Source: Engraulis encrasicolus (lineage: Eukaryota; Chordata; Actinopteri; Clupeiformes; Engraulidae). Taken from it: a stretch of 64,000 nt of DNA. How positions within the stretch are numbered: the first letter of the stretch is position 1; each line of letters starts with the position of its first letter. The position numbers and the translations under genes are program-made. Below are positions 1-22,624 of the stretch, one piece after another. Under the pieces are notes generated by a model. It searched no databases. It had not been told where the DNA came from and worked only from the letters and a program-made list of their open reading frames with translations. The stretch covers positions 9,078,848 to 9,142,847 of the forward strand of contig NC_085859.1 in the NCBI RefSeq assembly GCF_034702125.1, in the 5' to 3' direction.

Positions 1-185
1 TGAGTGAAAGTCTTTCTGCACTGGGGACAGCTGTAAACTCCCTTCACGTCTTCCTCATTCCAGCAGTCCTCAATACAGCCCAAACAGTAATTGTGTCCGC
101 AATTAAGAGCAACCGGATCTTTAAGAAGATCTAAACAAATAGGACACATGAAAATGTCCTGGTTACCTGCCATGGCTTCAGCCAT
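1..185 (-). CDS. TRIM family protein, RING exon (partial, runs off left edge)
   Basis: The start ATG is at 185-183 and 61 complete codons are visible before the window edge. The frame reads [10 protein letters not shown], then a RING finger with [23 protein letters not shown] and CPQC, which supply the eight zinc ligands of a C3HC4 RING. RING domains of TRIM proteins recruit E2 enzymes for ubiquitin or ISG15 transfer. It is nearly identical to the RING of the complete gene starting at 16001, and the upstream 150 bp match too, so this is a tandem paralogue from the same duplication. Everything after the RING lies outside the window, so it is unknown whether the gene is intact. Confidence 0.85.
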   Translation of the reverse strand, partial: MAEAMAGNQDIFMCPICLDLLKDPVALNCGHNYCLGCIEDCWNEEDVKGVYSCPQCRKTFT

Positions 186-251
186 TTTCGGGAGAAATCG
201 GCGACAGGTAGGCCACAGCTCACCACAGCTCCTTGAGAACAAGTCCACATT

Positions 252-265
252 AGTTTCGATTTCTC
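252..265 (-). promoter_or_regulatory. ISRE-like element upstream of the left-edge TRIM gene
   Basis: AGTTTCGATTTCTC matches the interferon-stimulated response element consensus AGTTTCNNTTTCNC at every fixed position. It lies about 67 bp upstream of the ATG at 185, with an AT-rich TATA-like ATAAATA at 301-310 further upstream. The same block is conserved at 16064-16077 upstream of the second TRIM gene. Confidence 0.6.
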
Positions 266-511
266 ATGTGGCGCTCCAAACTTCCTGGATGGGGTGGAGT
301 ATTTATTTATGGAGTACTGCTGCCATCATGTGGTCATGTTTAGTAACAGCAAACACATGACACAGGCTGTATCAAATAATTCCACACCGATCTTGATAGT
401 CAAACAAACAAATATAGTTGGTTTTAATGTCATTTTCAGATGTTTATTGACAACTCGTGGTGATGTTTGTAACACCCTGTATTTGCCAGGACTGTCACCA
501 TGTTCTGATAG

Positions 512-706
512 TGATGGGCAGCTGTGGCCTACTTAGGGCGGTGGTTCGAGTCCCACTTAGTAAATGTGTGTCCCTACCTGAACTACTCTGGAGAGATTGC
601 TGTATCCAATACAGCGTACAGTAATAACTGTAGCCCAAGTCACTTTGGATAAAAGCATCAGATAAATGTAATGTAATGCAATATAATGTAATGTAATGCA
701 TTGCAA
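512..706 (+). repeat. tRNA-derived SINE
   Basis: It starts with a degenerate tRNA-like head (GGGCAGCTGTGGCC, then GGTTCGAGTCCC resembling a B box) and ends in the common fish tail CACTTTGGATAAAAGC followed by TAATGTAATG repeats. A paralogous copy sits at 16444-16612 because both belong to the duplicated TRIM upstream block. Confidence 0.7.
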
Positions 707-1028
707 ATGCATTTTATAGTTTTGAGGAGTTTGTACTTAAAATCCTTTATTTATATTTTTATTTTATCCATGGAAGAATTGTGGTTTGGCTTGTTCAGAT
801 TCTCCATATTATAGTAATGGTTGAGAATCTGAAGAAGACAATGGTTGAACAGTAATCCTGCCACAGAATTAAAAAAAAAAAATGGCTTAGGATTTTAAGT
901 GTGCGGACTCCTCATTCCAAAACTTCAGTAAGACTTTGTCTTGGCCACCCTACCTAAACTAACTGACTAACTAGCTAAACTAACACCTCCAACCTAAACT
1001 AACCATATGCATTTCAGAGGCCAATGAA

Positions 1029-1144
1029 GCAGGGATGCGGTGGGCTAGCTGGGGCCAGATCTTGTCCTGGAAGAAGTCGTGGTCCACGTCCAGGTTTGTG
1101 ATGTCCGGCTCCTCGTTGTCCTCGGGAGACAGGCCGGTGATGTA
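1029..1144 (-). pseudogene. foxred1: foxred1 terminal-exon fragment, truncated
   Basis: The minus strand reads [20 protein letters not shown] then [20 protein letters not shown], which is FOXRED1-like (FAD-dependent oxidoreductase, mitochondrial complex I assembly factor). Compared with the longer copy at 18081-18465 it breaks off after HRIPA: flanking sequence that is 1.4 kb apart in the other copy is joined here, so a deletion removed the C-terminal 80 or so codons. No other foxred1 exons are present, so this is a non-functional duplicate. Confidence 0.8.
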
Positions 1145-1309
1145 GTTTGTGTGCCGAGTTGTAGAAGTAGAAGTAGAAGTATTGATATGGATGCAATTAC
1201 AACAATGATTATGATTATGATAATGATTGCAACTATGTAACATCATGCTAGTGTTGAAATTACACTGGTAACAGTACTTCTAATTCTACTTTATACTGGA
1301 CAGCTCTGG

Positions 1310-1449
<140 letters not shown>

Positions 1450-1496
1450 CCGATACTTGTGATTTGCTGCCTTGTAGTGCTTGCTGTCCAATCAGA

Positions 1497-2345
1497 TGTC
1501 TCTGATTACAACCATGTGATTCTCATGAGTCTTTATCAAATCATTCACAGCTGTTCAAAGTTTATGAGTTAACATTTTATTGCATACATGTACAGTAGTC
1601 TACAAGTCTTCACCAAGTGCATCAGTAAAGAAAATAGAGTATCCACCACAACCCATACTGTGATCTATTTGACAGTAACACACAGCGTTTGGACCTAGTG
1701 TACATAAAGGTCTTCATCAGGTGCACTCCACACTTTAATTACAAACACAAAAGTGAAACAGTATCACACCATCCCCATATTAAACCAGAAACAAGAATAT
1801 ATAAACGATGCATCTACTATCATCACTGTGTGATTCAACCATGTGACTACCATGTGAGTCTTTATGAAATCATTCACAGCAGTTCAAAGTTGATGAGTAA
1901 ACATTTTATTACATACATGTACAGAAGTCTACAAGTCTTTCACCAAGTGCATCAATACAGGTCAGAAAAGTAAAAAGAATATCCACAACCCATACAGAAC
2001 GTCTCTCTTGTCACCTCAAATACAAGCAGTCTGATTACAACCATGTGACCCCCATATGAGCGAGTCTTAATTAAATCATTGTTCAAGGTCAATGTATACA
2101 TATTTGAAATTCATACATTCACCACAACCCATACAGTACATCTCTCTTGCTGTGATCTATTTGACAGGAACACACAGCGTTTGGACCTACTGTACATAAA
2201 GGTCTTCATCAGGTGCACTCCACACTTTAATTACAAACACAAAAGTAAAACAGTGTTACACCATCCCCATATCAAACCAGAAACAATAATATCTAAACGA
2301 TGCACCTACAGTACATAGTACTATCATCAGTGTGTGATTCAACTG
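1497..2345. repeat. Degenerate tandem repeat of roughly 200-330 bp units
   Basis: Blocks containing CAACCATGTGA, then GAGTCTTTAT, CATTTTATTGCATACATG and CAGGTGCACTCCACAC recur three times with variable spacing. The same array, differently spaced, occurs at 18617-19470. No coding potential is seen. Confidence 0.75.
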
Positions 2346-2569
2346 AATGTAGTTCAATATGATCAGTGGTGTAAAATCAAACTCAAGTTCTATTTGATAT
2401 GGAACATGCCTGTGTTCATGAAGATATAACAGATACAGTATTTCTACAGAGATGAGAGAATTACATTACAATGACATTGATTACATGAACACCCTGCATA
2501 CCCAAAATGTCAAATAGTGAATAATTTACTGCAATATCTTCATGTGTGTCTCTGTCTAATAGAATAGAA

Positions 2570-2813
<244 letters not shown>

Positions 2814-3184
2814 TGTACAGCTTATGCCTTGTGGCACAAACACCAGAAGCCACTAGAGCGACACTGGTGACAGAAGAAGTAATTGACTTTGTTTGGAGTA
2901 ACTGGCAGGAGAAGAGACACAAGTGATTTGGGCAACAAAAGAAGATTTGAGTGAATATTCAGCAAATATCCACAAACTTCATTGAATATTATGCAAATGA
3001 GCTATGATGATGCTGTTCGGCAACAGTTGCCAGAGCCAATAGGAATGTCAGAATGTTTGCACTCTGCTTTGAACAGTCATCCTCAATGCTACAGTAAGTA
3101 AGAATGGAGTTCTATGGAACCACCTTCTCCCCTTATGTAGAGCTCCTTGGTCATCCTCTATCACTCGTGTTGCTCATGAAGACC

Positions 3185-3525
3185 AGTGACTCTATGTAGC
3201 TTTGGTCTCTTCCATAGTTTAGTCATAGTCATGGTTGACGAAATTAACACTGCTCTATGTAGCTTTGGTCTCTTAAATATTTTAGTCATAGTCATGGTTG
3301 ACAAAATTAACACTGCTCTATATAGCTTTGGTCTCTTCCATAGTTTAGTCATAGTCATGGTTGACAAAATTAACGCTGCTCTATGTAGATTTGGTCTCTT
3401 CCATAGTTAAGTCATAGTCATGGTTGATGAAGTTAACGCTGCTCTATATAGCTTTGGTCTCTTCCATAGTTTAGTCATAGTCATGGTTGATGAAGTTAAC
3501 ACTGCTCTATATAGCTTTGGTCTCT
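3185..3525. repeat. 63-bp minisatellite, about 5-6 units
   Basis: The unit contains AGCTTTGGTCTCTTCCATAG, TTTAGTCATAGTCATGGTTG and a segment ending ATTAACACTGCTCTATGT. Unit length 63 is divisible by three and both strands stay open across several units, but the peptides are only a by-product of the period. The array continues at 5150-5475 after the palindromic element inserted between. Confidence 0.9.
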
Positions 3526-5149
3526 CGGTAACACTTTATTTTAGGGATACATCTATTAGCACTAATACATACAATATTAATGCCTTTGTAAGTAACTTGT
3601 AAGGCATGTACTAAGCAAAATCATACAGTTGTTAAGCATGTATTCACAAATGTCTTGTTCGTGCACAATAAGGGATTTATGACCAATATAACCTTAGTAA
3701 GGACCTAGTAGACCTAGATTTCTATTTATGAGTAAGCAGTAAGGGCCAGAATACAATGTGTATAAGCTCCTGATACACTGTGTGAACAAACCCTGAACAG
3801 TGTGAAAACAGATGTGGAATAAGGGTCCCTATTCTAAAGTGATGCATTGCTCAGCCCAGATGGCTTAGGGCCCCCGCACTACCTAGGGTCCCGACACTAT
3901 CTAGGGCCCCTACTCTACCCCCCCCCCCGGGGAAAGCAAAGTGTAAGAACATTTCTGATTTTGCATTAGACTCATTAGATATGTAGTTCTCACTTATTCT
4001 ACTTAATATATTACTGAGTAATTGGAAGCAGTATATAGCAAGGATTGGACGTAAACTTCTCATTGACGGTGGGTGGTGAAATGTAATTTTTTCATACACC
4101 AATTAGTTTTAATTGTAAAAACCCTACAATAAATGCACAATATAACGATGAGTAATAGTTTGGAAGCGAAACTAAGCTTTTCTTTTGTGATAAATAAGTT
4201 AATGTTGAGAAACTTAGCTCCAAGAAGTGCAGTGCATGATGGGTACGCCCTTAGTCAGAAATGCAATGCATGGCCAATGCAGCAATGATAATATTTCTGT
4301 TGTTACGTACATGGCAAATTGTTTGGATAGCAACTAAATTTCACGAGTGAGTATGCTAAGGACGTAGGCTCAGAGCTGGGTAGGTTGTCTGTTGGCCTAG
4401 ATTGCGTACCCATCATGCACTGCACTTCTTGAAGCTAATGTTCTCAAACATTAACTTAATTATCATAAAATAATAGTTTAGTTTTGTTTCAAAACTATTA
4501 TTCTAATATTCTGCATTTATTTTATTTTAAATTTTTTTACAATTAAAACTCAGTGGTACATGAAAAAAATTACATCTCACCCACCCACCGCCATTGACAA
4601 GTGTACGTTCAATCGTTGCTATATAAAGACTCCTGTTACCTTCCTGAAAATATTATGGACAAGAGAAAACTAGATGACTCAGCTCGAAATGTACCAATTG
4701 TTTAATATACCCTTACACTTTGTAGATTGGAGGGGGGGCTAGGTAGTGTGGGCCTGGGTGGTTTGGGGGCCCTAGGTAACGAGGGGGACTTTGGTAGTGT
4801 GGAGGCCCTGAGCCATCTGGGCTGACCAATGCATCACTTTAGAATAGGGACCCTTATTCCGCATCTGTTTTCACACTGTTCAGGGTTTGTTCACACAGTG
4901 TGTCGGGAGCTTATACACATTGTATTCTGCCACTTACTATTTACTAATAAATAGAAATATAGGCTTACTGGTCCTTACTAAGGTTATATTAGTAATAAAT
5001 CCCTAATTGGGCATGAACAAGACATTTTTGAATACATGCTTAACAACTGTCTTATTTTGCTTAGTACATGCCTTACAAGTTACTTACACAGGCATTAATA
5101 TTGTATGTATTAGTGCTAATAGATGTATCCCTAAAATAAAGTGTTACCG
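3526..5149. mobile_element. Palindromic (foldback) DNA transposon in the minisatellite
   Basis: Left end CGGTAACACTTTATTTTAGG and right end CCTAAAATAAAGTGTTACCG are inverted repeats. The complementarity continues inward for several hundred bases (for example ACATGCCTTACAAGTTACTT on the right matching the left arm). CTCT-containing sequence flanks both ends, consistent with a short imperfect target duplication. No transposase is encoded, so it is non-autonomous. The C-run near 3920 and G-run near 4730 lie inside the arms. Confidence 0.8.
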
Positions 5150-5475
5150 GACTCTCTATAGTTTAGTCATAGTCATGGTTGACCAAATTAACACTGTTCT
5201 ATGTAGCTTTGGTCTCTTCCATAGTTTAGTCATAGTCATGGTTGACGACATTAACACTGCTCTATGTAGCCTTGGTCTCTTCCATAGTTAAGTCATAGTC
5301 ATGGTTGATGCAGTTAACACTGATCTATGTAGCTTTGGTCTCTTCCATAGTTAAGTCATAGTCATGGTTGACAAAATTAACACTGCTCTATATAGCTTTG
5401 GTCTCTTCCATAGTTTAGTCATAGTCATGGTTGACGACATTAACACTGCTCTATGTAGCTTTGGTGTCTTCTGTT
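5150..5475. repeat. 63-bp minisatellite, about 5 units (continuation)
   Basis: Same unit as at 3185-3525, restarting immediately after the palindromic element. It ends about 55 bp from the stop codon of the TRIM gene at 5532. Confidence 0.9.
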
Positions 5476-5531
5476 GTGTTCGCGCCGTCACGGCCACATG
5501 AGCAGCATTTATCTGTAAGGGATGGGGGGAC

Positions 5532-16001
<10,470 letters not shown>

Positions 16002-16063
16002 TATTCGAAGAAATTGGTTGTTGTAGTAGGCTCACCGCTGCTCCTTGAGAACAAGTCCACATT

Positions 16064-16077
16064 AGTTTCGATTTCTC
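16064..16077 (-). promoter_or_regulatory. ISRE-like element of TRIM gene 1
   Basis: AGTTTCGATTTCTC, a full match to the ISRE consensus bound by ISGF3/IRFs, 63 bp upstream of the ATG. A TATA-like ATAAATA lies at 16114-16120 on the same strand and GGAAG between them, so the ISRE would sit just downstream of a start site near 16085. Conserved in the left-edge paralogue. Confidence 0.62.
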
Positions 16078-16113
16078 ATGTGGCGCTCCAAACTTCCTGG
16101 ATGGGGTGGAGTT

Positions 16114-16120
16114 TATTTAT
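16114..16120 (-). promoter_or_regulatory. TATA-like box of TRIM gene 1
   Basis: ATAAATA on the minus strand about 115 bp upstream of the start codon. The paralogous sequence is at 301-310. Confidence 0.4.
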
Positions 16121-16196
16121 GGAGTACTGCTGCCATCATGTGGTCATCTTTAGTAACAGCAAACGCATGACAGGCTGTATCAAATACCTATATAAT

Positions 16197-16224
16197 AATA
16201 TATATATATATATCTATATATATA

Positions 16225-16269
<45 letters not shown>

Positions 16270-16300
16270 TTATTTATAATATAAATAAATATTTATATTT
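16197..16300. repeat. (TA)n microsatellite
   Basis: TA/TATC-rich run then ATTTATTT, absent from the paralogous left-edge copy, so expanded after duplication. Confidence 0.93.
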
Positions 16301-16443
16301 ATAGTATCAAACAATGCCACACCGATCTTGATAGTCAGACAAACAAATAGTATGTAGTTGGTTTTCAAGTCATTTTCAGTATTGACAATTCATGGTGATG
16401 TTTCTAGCACCCTGTATTTTCCAGGACTGTCGCCATTTTCTGA

Positions 16444-16612
16444 TAGTGAGGGGCAGCTGTGGCCTAATTAGGGCGGTGGTTCGAGTCCCACTTAGTAAAT
16501 GTGTGTCCCTACCTGAAGTAGTCTGGAGAGATTGATGTATACAGTGCAATAACTGTATATCACTTTGGATACAAGCATCAGTAAAATGTAATGTAATGCA
16601 ATATAATGTAAT
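16444..16612 (+). repeat. tRNA-derived SINE (paralogue of 512-706)
   Basis: Same head (GGGCAGCTGTGGCC) and tail (CACTTTGGATACAAGC then TAATGTAATG). Shared by duplication rather than by independent insertion. Confidence 0.7.
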
Positions 16613-17389
16613 GATTCATGGCAAAGGCATTTTATAGTTTTGAGGAGTTTGTACACTTAAAATCCTTTTTTTTTAAATCATTTATTTATTTAAGGATTGT
16701 GTTTTGGCTTTTACAGATTCATACATATAGTAGCAGTAGAGAATCTGAACAAGACAATGGTCGAGAAAAAAAAAAGTTTTAGGATTTTAAGCGTGCGGTC
16801 CCATCACTCCAAAACTTCGGTTGGCCTTTGTCTTGGTGGCCACCCTACCTAAACTAACTAACTAACTAAATAAATTGAATGAATAAATAAACTAACACCT
16901 CCATCCTAAACTAACCATCTGCATTTTAGAGGCCAATAAAACACTTCAGTCCACACAGTATGTTCACCATTCCCAACATCACCACCACACTGCAGCCTTT
17001 TGGAACCTGTGAGGAGAACAGAGGAGCTGTAGGCCCTGAGTCCATGACAATAACAACAGCATTCTGGACAGCAGCTCACCCAGGGAGTACAGTAGTGTAT
17101 GGCAACTGGCTATTATTCATTCCTAATGAATTGTGTACACTTTGATGTTTAGGATAGGCCTACATTTTGGCCTGTTCTGTACATAGCTTTGAATAATGCT
17201 GAGTGTTATTTCCTGAGTTGCCTATAAATGCAATCCACAGCTATTTTTTCCAACAGCAAATTAATTTCAGAGAGCAGTGCCACAACAAACTCACCAACAG
17301 AATAAGCTGAATTATACCTGAAAAGTATGGGGTGGGGGTGGGGGTGGAGGGGTGTGACCCTTAACCTTTGACTGGTACTGGTAGTGCAC

Positions 17390-17560
17390 TGCTTTATTTA
17401 GTTCTTTATGTTAATGTTTAGGATAGTGAAGAGATGACATGAAGTACGTGGGAGAGAGAGACGGGGTCGAGTTGGGAAATGGCCAGGCTGGACTTGAACG
17501 CGGGTCGCTGGCATAGCTGCCACTGTAGTAACCTTGTAATGTACTTCATTGTGTGATGCA
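17390..17560 (-). repeat. tRNA-derived SINE, diverged
   Basis: Contains AGGATAGTGAAGAG, GGAGAGAGAGACGGGG and CGCGGGTCGC in the order seen in the better preserved SINE at 40440-40613. Confidence 0.55.
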
Positions 17561-18080
17561 TGATTATTGTATGCCTGTGTTGTCCCATTACAGTAGTAGT
17601 AGGCACACTGGACATGAGGACAAGACAAGTCAATAGGCTTACATACAATCAGACCCCCCCACTGCTCTACCAACCCTCCCCAGCCCATCCCCTTCAACAA
17701 TTACTCACGACTACTATACTTCAGAATGTCTGTGTGCAATCGCTACAAAGTACATCAGAGAGTAAAAGAGAACAATTAGATATATGTCTGTAAGAAAAGG
17801 AAGTTCACAATAAATATAGATCGATGAACCTGGGGAGTGACTGTATGTAACACACACATACAGTGTAAACCAGTTAATTTAGGATGGTGACAGAATAGTT
17901 CAGTTTTATTGCCACTGTAAAGTCATTTGAACAACAAACTGCAACTGGCTTCTACATGTGTAATCCATCGTCACAGCTAAAATGAAAATCATTTCAAAAG
18001 GGAAACCATTAAAACTAAAGGGATTACTACAAACTGTATATAAAAAAATATACAACACACACACACACACGTGCCCCTCC

Positions 18081-18465
18081 TCATACAATGTTCCTCTCCA
18101 GCAGCCTCTCGTCATGAAGAATCCTCTTGATGTCCAGAGCGCTGAGGTCCAGCGTTTTGTAGCCTCCGTCCAGAACCAGCTCGGCCACGGCTCGGCCTAC
18201 GGCAGGCGACTGCTGCAGCCCGTGGCCACTGAAGCCACAAGCAAAGTACATGTTTCGCACCAGGGGGTGGATTCCGAGCAAGCCGTTCTGGTGGAAGGTG
18301 TTGTAGTCATAGAAGCCAGCCCAGGCACTTGTCACCTTCAGGCTCTCCAGGGCAGGGATGCGGTGGGCTAGCTGGGGCCAGATCTGGTCCTGGAAGAAGT
18401 CGTGGTCCACGTCCAGGTTTGTGATGTCCGGCTCCTCGCTCTCCTCGGGAGACAGGCCGGTGATG
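18081..18465 (-). pseudogene. foxred1: foxred1 terminal exon, isolated open fragment
   Basis: The frame reads [95 protein letters not shown] and ends LLERNIV-stop, the C-terminus of FOXRED1 including the conserved GFSGHGLQ motif of DAO-type flavoenzymes. The reading frame is intact, but its 5' end runs straight into a (CA)n tract with no clear acceptor, and no upstream exons are seen before the next TRIM gene. It is therefore most likely a duplicated terminal exon, not a working gene. Confidence 0.8.
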
Positions 18466-18470
18466 GAGTG

Positions 18471-18499
18471 TGTGTGTGTGTGTGTGTGTTTGTGTGTGT

Positions 18500-18536
<37 letters not shown>

Positions 18537-18550
18537 TGGTGTGTGTGTGA
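18471..18550. repeat. (TG)n microsatellite at the foxred1 exon edge
   Basis: Imperfect TG run where the acceptor of the foxred1 exon should be. The other copy (about 1144-1160) has unrelated sequence here. Confidence 0.93.
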
Positions 18551-18616
18551 TAGAGACTGATTTACCCCCAACCTGTTCTCTACTCAGCTGCCTTGTAGTG
18601 CTTGCTGCTGTCCAAT

Positions 18617-19470
18617 CAGATGTCTCTGATTACAGTCATGTGATTCTCATATGAGTCTTTATCAATCATTCAGCTGTTCAAACTTTATGAGTAAACATTT
18701 TATTGCATACACGTACAGTAGTCTTTCACCAAGTGCAAAAATACACGTCAGAAAAGGAAAAACCACAACCCATAGAGTACATCTCTCTTGCTGTGATCTA
18801 TTTGACAGTAACAAACAGCGTTTGGACCGACATAAAGGTCTTCATCAGGTGCACTCCACACTTTAATTACAAACACAAAAGTAAAACAGTGTTACACCAT
18901 CCCCATATCAAACCAGAAATATAAATGTCTAAATGAGGCATCTAGAACTATCATCACTGTGATTCAACCATGTGCCTACCATATGAGTCTTAATCAAATC
19001 AGTCACAGCATTTTATTGCATACATGTACAGAAGTCTACAAGTCTTCGCCAAGTGCATCAATACAGGTCAGAAAAGTAAAAAGAATATATCCACAACCCA
19101 TACAGAACGTCTCTCTTACTGTCACCACAAACACAAGCAGTCTGATTACAACCATGTGACCCCCATATAAGAGTCTTCATTAAATCATTGTTCAAGGTCA
19201 GTGTATACATATTTGATTTCATACATGGTCTTTGACCAAGTGCAAAACACATGTCAGAAAAGAAAAAAAGAGGATCCACAACCCATACAGTGCATCTCTC
19301 TTACTGTGATCTATTTGACAGTAACACACAGCGTTTGGACCAACATAAAGGTCTTCATCAGGTGCACTCCACACTTTAATTACAAACACAAAAGTAAAAC
19401 AGTATCACACCATCTCCATATCAAACCAGAAATATGAATATATAAATGATGCATCTAGTACTGTCATCAG
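18617..19470. repeat. Tandem repeat block, paralogue of 1497-2345
   Basis: The same order of motifs (GAGTCTTTATCA, GCATACA, CATAAAGGTCTTCATCAGGT, CACACTTTAATTACAAAC) occurs three times. Confidence 0.75.
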
Positions 19471-19706
19471 TGTATGATTCAACTGAATGTAGTGTAATAT
19501 GATCAGTGGTGTACAGTCAAACTGAAGTTCTATTTGATATGGAACATGCCTGTTTTCATGAAGATAGGAACAGATATTTCTACAGAGATGAGACATTACA
19601 TTGCATTACAATTACATTGATTACATTAACACCCTGCATACCCAAAATGTCAAATAGTGAATAATTTACTGCAATATCTTCATGTGTGTCTCTGTCTAAT
19701 AGAAGA

Positions 19707-19822
<116 letters not shown>

Positions 19823-20087
19823 TGTACAGCTTATGCCTTGTGGCACAAACACCAGAAGCCACTAGAGCGACACTGGTGACAGAAGTAATTTACTTTGTTT
19901 GTTGTGTTGTTGTTCGGCAACAGTTGCCAGAGCCAATAGGAATGTCAGAATGTTTGCATTCTGCTTTGAACAGTCATCCTCAATGCTACAGTAAGTAAGA
20001 ATGGAGTTCTATGGAACCACCTTCTCCCCTTATGTAGAGCTCCTTGGTCATCCTCTATCACTCGTGTTGCTCATGAAGACCACTGAC

Positions 20088-20298
20088 TCTATGTAGCTTT
20101 GGTCTCTTCCATAGTTTAGTCATAGTCATGGTTGACCAAATTAACACTGTTCTATGTAGCTTTGGTCTCTTCCATAGTTTAGTCATAGTCATGGTTGACA
20201 AAATTAACACTGCTCTATATAGCTTTGGTCTCTTCCATAGTTTAGTCATAGTCATGGTTGACAAAATTAACGCTGCTCTATGTAGATTTGGTCTCTTC
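20088..20298. repeat. 63-bp minisatellite, 3-4 units
   Basis: Same unit as 3185-3525. The array is cut at 20299 by a hAT element and resumes at 22566. Confidence 0.9.
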
Positions 20299-22565
20299 CA
20301 GGCACGTGCACAGCATAGTTGCCCACGGTGCCCGAGCAACGGCCCTTTTGCCCACATTGGCTGATATTGCCCTTCCAAGGGAGGGGAAAATAATTTGGCA
20401 ATTATAATTTCATATTTCAATATCATTTGATTTCTTTATAATTCATAATTTTGATTGAAGTTTTGTACAATAAAGACTTAAGTCAGTCATACAAATTCAT
20501 CAGACCCATCGAGAATGATTACGAGCGATGTGAGGTATAGCCTATACGCAACAACTCCGGTGGGGAGGGAGAAGGCACGCGACAGGCGCTTGAGCGACTA
20601 TAAGAGACACGAAAGATTTTGAAGATGCCTGGGTGTCGGCTAGAGCCCTACACTACATATTAGGGTACAAAATATGCTCACAATCAACCTCTCTATTACA
20701 ATGTTGAGTTTAGAACTTTTAGTTATCATACATCTGACAGCCAGCCAGCGCCACGTTTAGGTAGCAAAAAAACCCGACAGCCAGCTGTAGATATGCCTCG
20801 GAAAAATAGGCTAAGATTTCATGTTTCAACTGATTTGCTTTGCAGTTTGTATTTTTGATTGAAGCTTCCTAAATTAAGTTTTCAAATTCAGATTCACCTG
20901 CACCTCGAGAGATAGGCAAAGGGAGGGGCAGCATGCGCGTTGCTGGGGGCACGCGCAGCTCTACATGGGAGGGAGGGGGGAGCAAGCATGCATGCGACCA
21001 GGGCAGAGACGCAAAATATGTCGAAGATGTCGTGGGAGTAGAGCGACTGCCCTGGCGGCCTGAGGTGAGCTGGAAACATAGCAGACTACACAGTATTACA
21101 CTACATGATCACAATTAATGCCTCTTAAAGCCGATCTCGAGTTTAGGACGTTTATCCTAGTGATCCTAAATAATCTGACAGCCGTTGTGCCACGTTCAGA
21201 TATTGGGGGAAAACGACAGCCAGCTAGCTTGCAGTCATTGTCAACGTTTTACATGGCTCAGGTTGTTTTGTGGAAGGCTAACCCAACTAAGAAACATGCA
21301 GATGACATGTCGTTTTATCAAGCAAGAGAGAACTTAGTGGGGGAAGGCTAGTTAAAGGAAGCACATCTCTGCAGAGTTGGCTGCGAAAAAAAATGAACAG
21401 GTGCAGGTGAGGCAGAGAATCTTTTTCAGGATTGTAGAGGTTTGATCTTGGTGAGACCGCTAGGAAAGTGCTTTTTCTTACGCTGATATATTCTCCGACC
21501 CAAAGATACTGTTTCCACTGTCAATGTCCATGTAATTGAAATAAATCTACTCCACATGATAACTGACGTTTACTGTTCTTCTCAAGACATAGGCCTACAA
21601 AATGTGCATGAACTAACTAAAATATCTGTAATGAAAATAAAAGGTTATAAAGTCTGCGAGAAGCTCGGAGCTTCAGAGCAACAGATAAGAACTGGTCGCT
21701 CCCACGCCACGGTTCTTTGCGATCTGAAATGAAAGCCGGCTCGCCAATTCTTAAAGCGACAGTACACATTTTTAATATAGGCTACAAAAGACCCAACAAA
21801 TGACCTAAACCTGTGAATTCTTATTGTTTTAGCTTTCCTATATAATATTCATCATTTTAATCATGGAATATGCATATTAATGAAATTTCAAATTCAAATT
21901 AAATTATCTTTTTAACCATTTTTAAACTATTTCTATTTATTATAACTTAAAGTCTACTTTGGCTGCTACAAGGATTATAAAGATGACAGTGGGTTAATTG
22001 ATTAAGCATCCTCATATTTAGCCTATTAATTTACTCATCATTTCATTTCATTTAAGATGAGGATGACTCAGAGCCACAGACCTCTGCACATAGGGCAGGT
22101 AGGCATAAGACTGATCATCTCTGTGACTGATAAGTTACAGGTTTAAAAACTATCAAGGCTTTTTCTCATAATTTCATTTAATTTAGGGGCAGCCACATAC
22201 CACACATGAGGAAATGTGGATCAGGAGACATTTAGGGCAGGTGGGCATAAGGCTGATCATCTCTGATATGATTAATAGGTAGGCCTACATGTTTAAAAAC
22301 CAGCATGTTATATCATATGGTACGCATTCAAGATACTATACAATAAAATAATATTAATAATTATGACAATAATACCTACTACTTCTACTACTACTACTAA
22401 AAATAATAATACCCATGGTGCAGTTTCCTAAAAATTTTTGAAGGCCGCTCATTGTTGATGGGTTTTTTTTTTGTTTGTTTTTTTTTTTTTGGGGGGGGGG
22501 GGGGGGCGCTTGCCCTTTCTTCAGGTTAGAGCAACTGCCCTTTGAAATTCCTGTGCACGTCCCTG
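20299..22565. mobile_element. hAT DNA transposon, 2.27 kb, non-autonomous
   Basis: The 8-bp target duplication GTCTCTTC (20291-20298 and 22566-22573) comes from the minisatellite. Terminal inverted repeats are CAGGCACGTGCACAG and CTGTGCACGTCCCTG. No complete transposase frame is visible. A T-run followed by about 17 Gs occurs near 22463-22506. Confidence 0.88.
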
Positions 22566-22622
22566 GTCTCTTCCATAGTTTGGTCATAGTCATGGTTGAT
22601 GACATTAACACTGCTCTATGTA
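22566..22622. repeat. 63-bp minisatellite, one unit
   Basis: Single unit trapped between the hAT element and the palindromic element starting at 22625. Confidence 0.85.
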
Positions 22623-22624
22623 GT

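Noticed and set aside
3185..5475. Regularly spaced 63-bp repeats considered as a CRISPR array or coding repeat
   Set aside because: No unique spacers, vertebrate context, and units are contiguous; it is a minisatellite split by a transposon.
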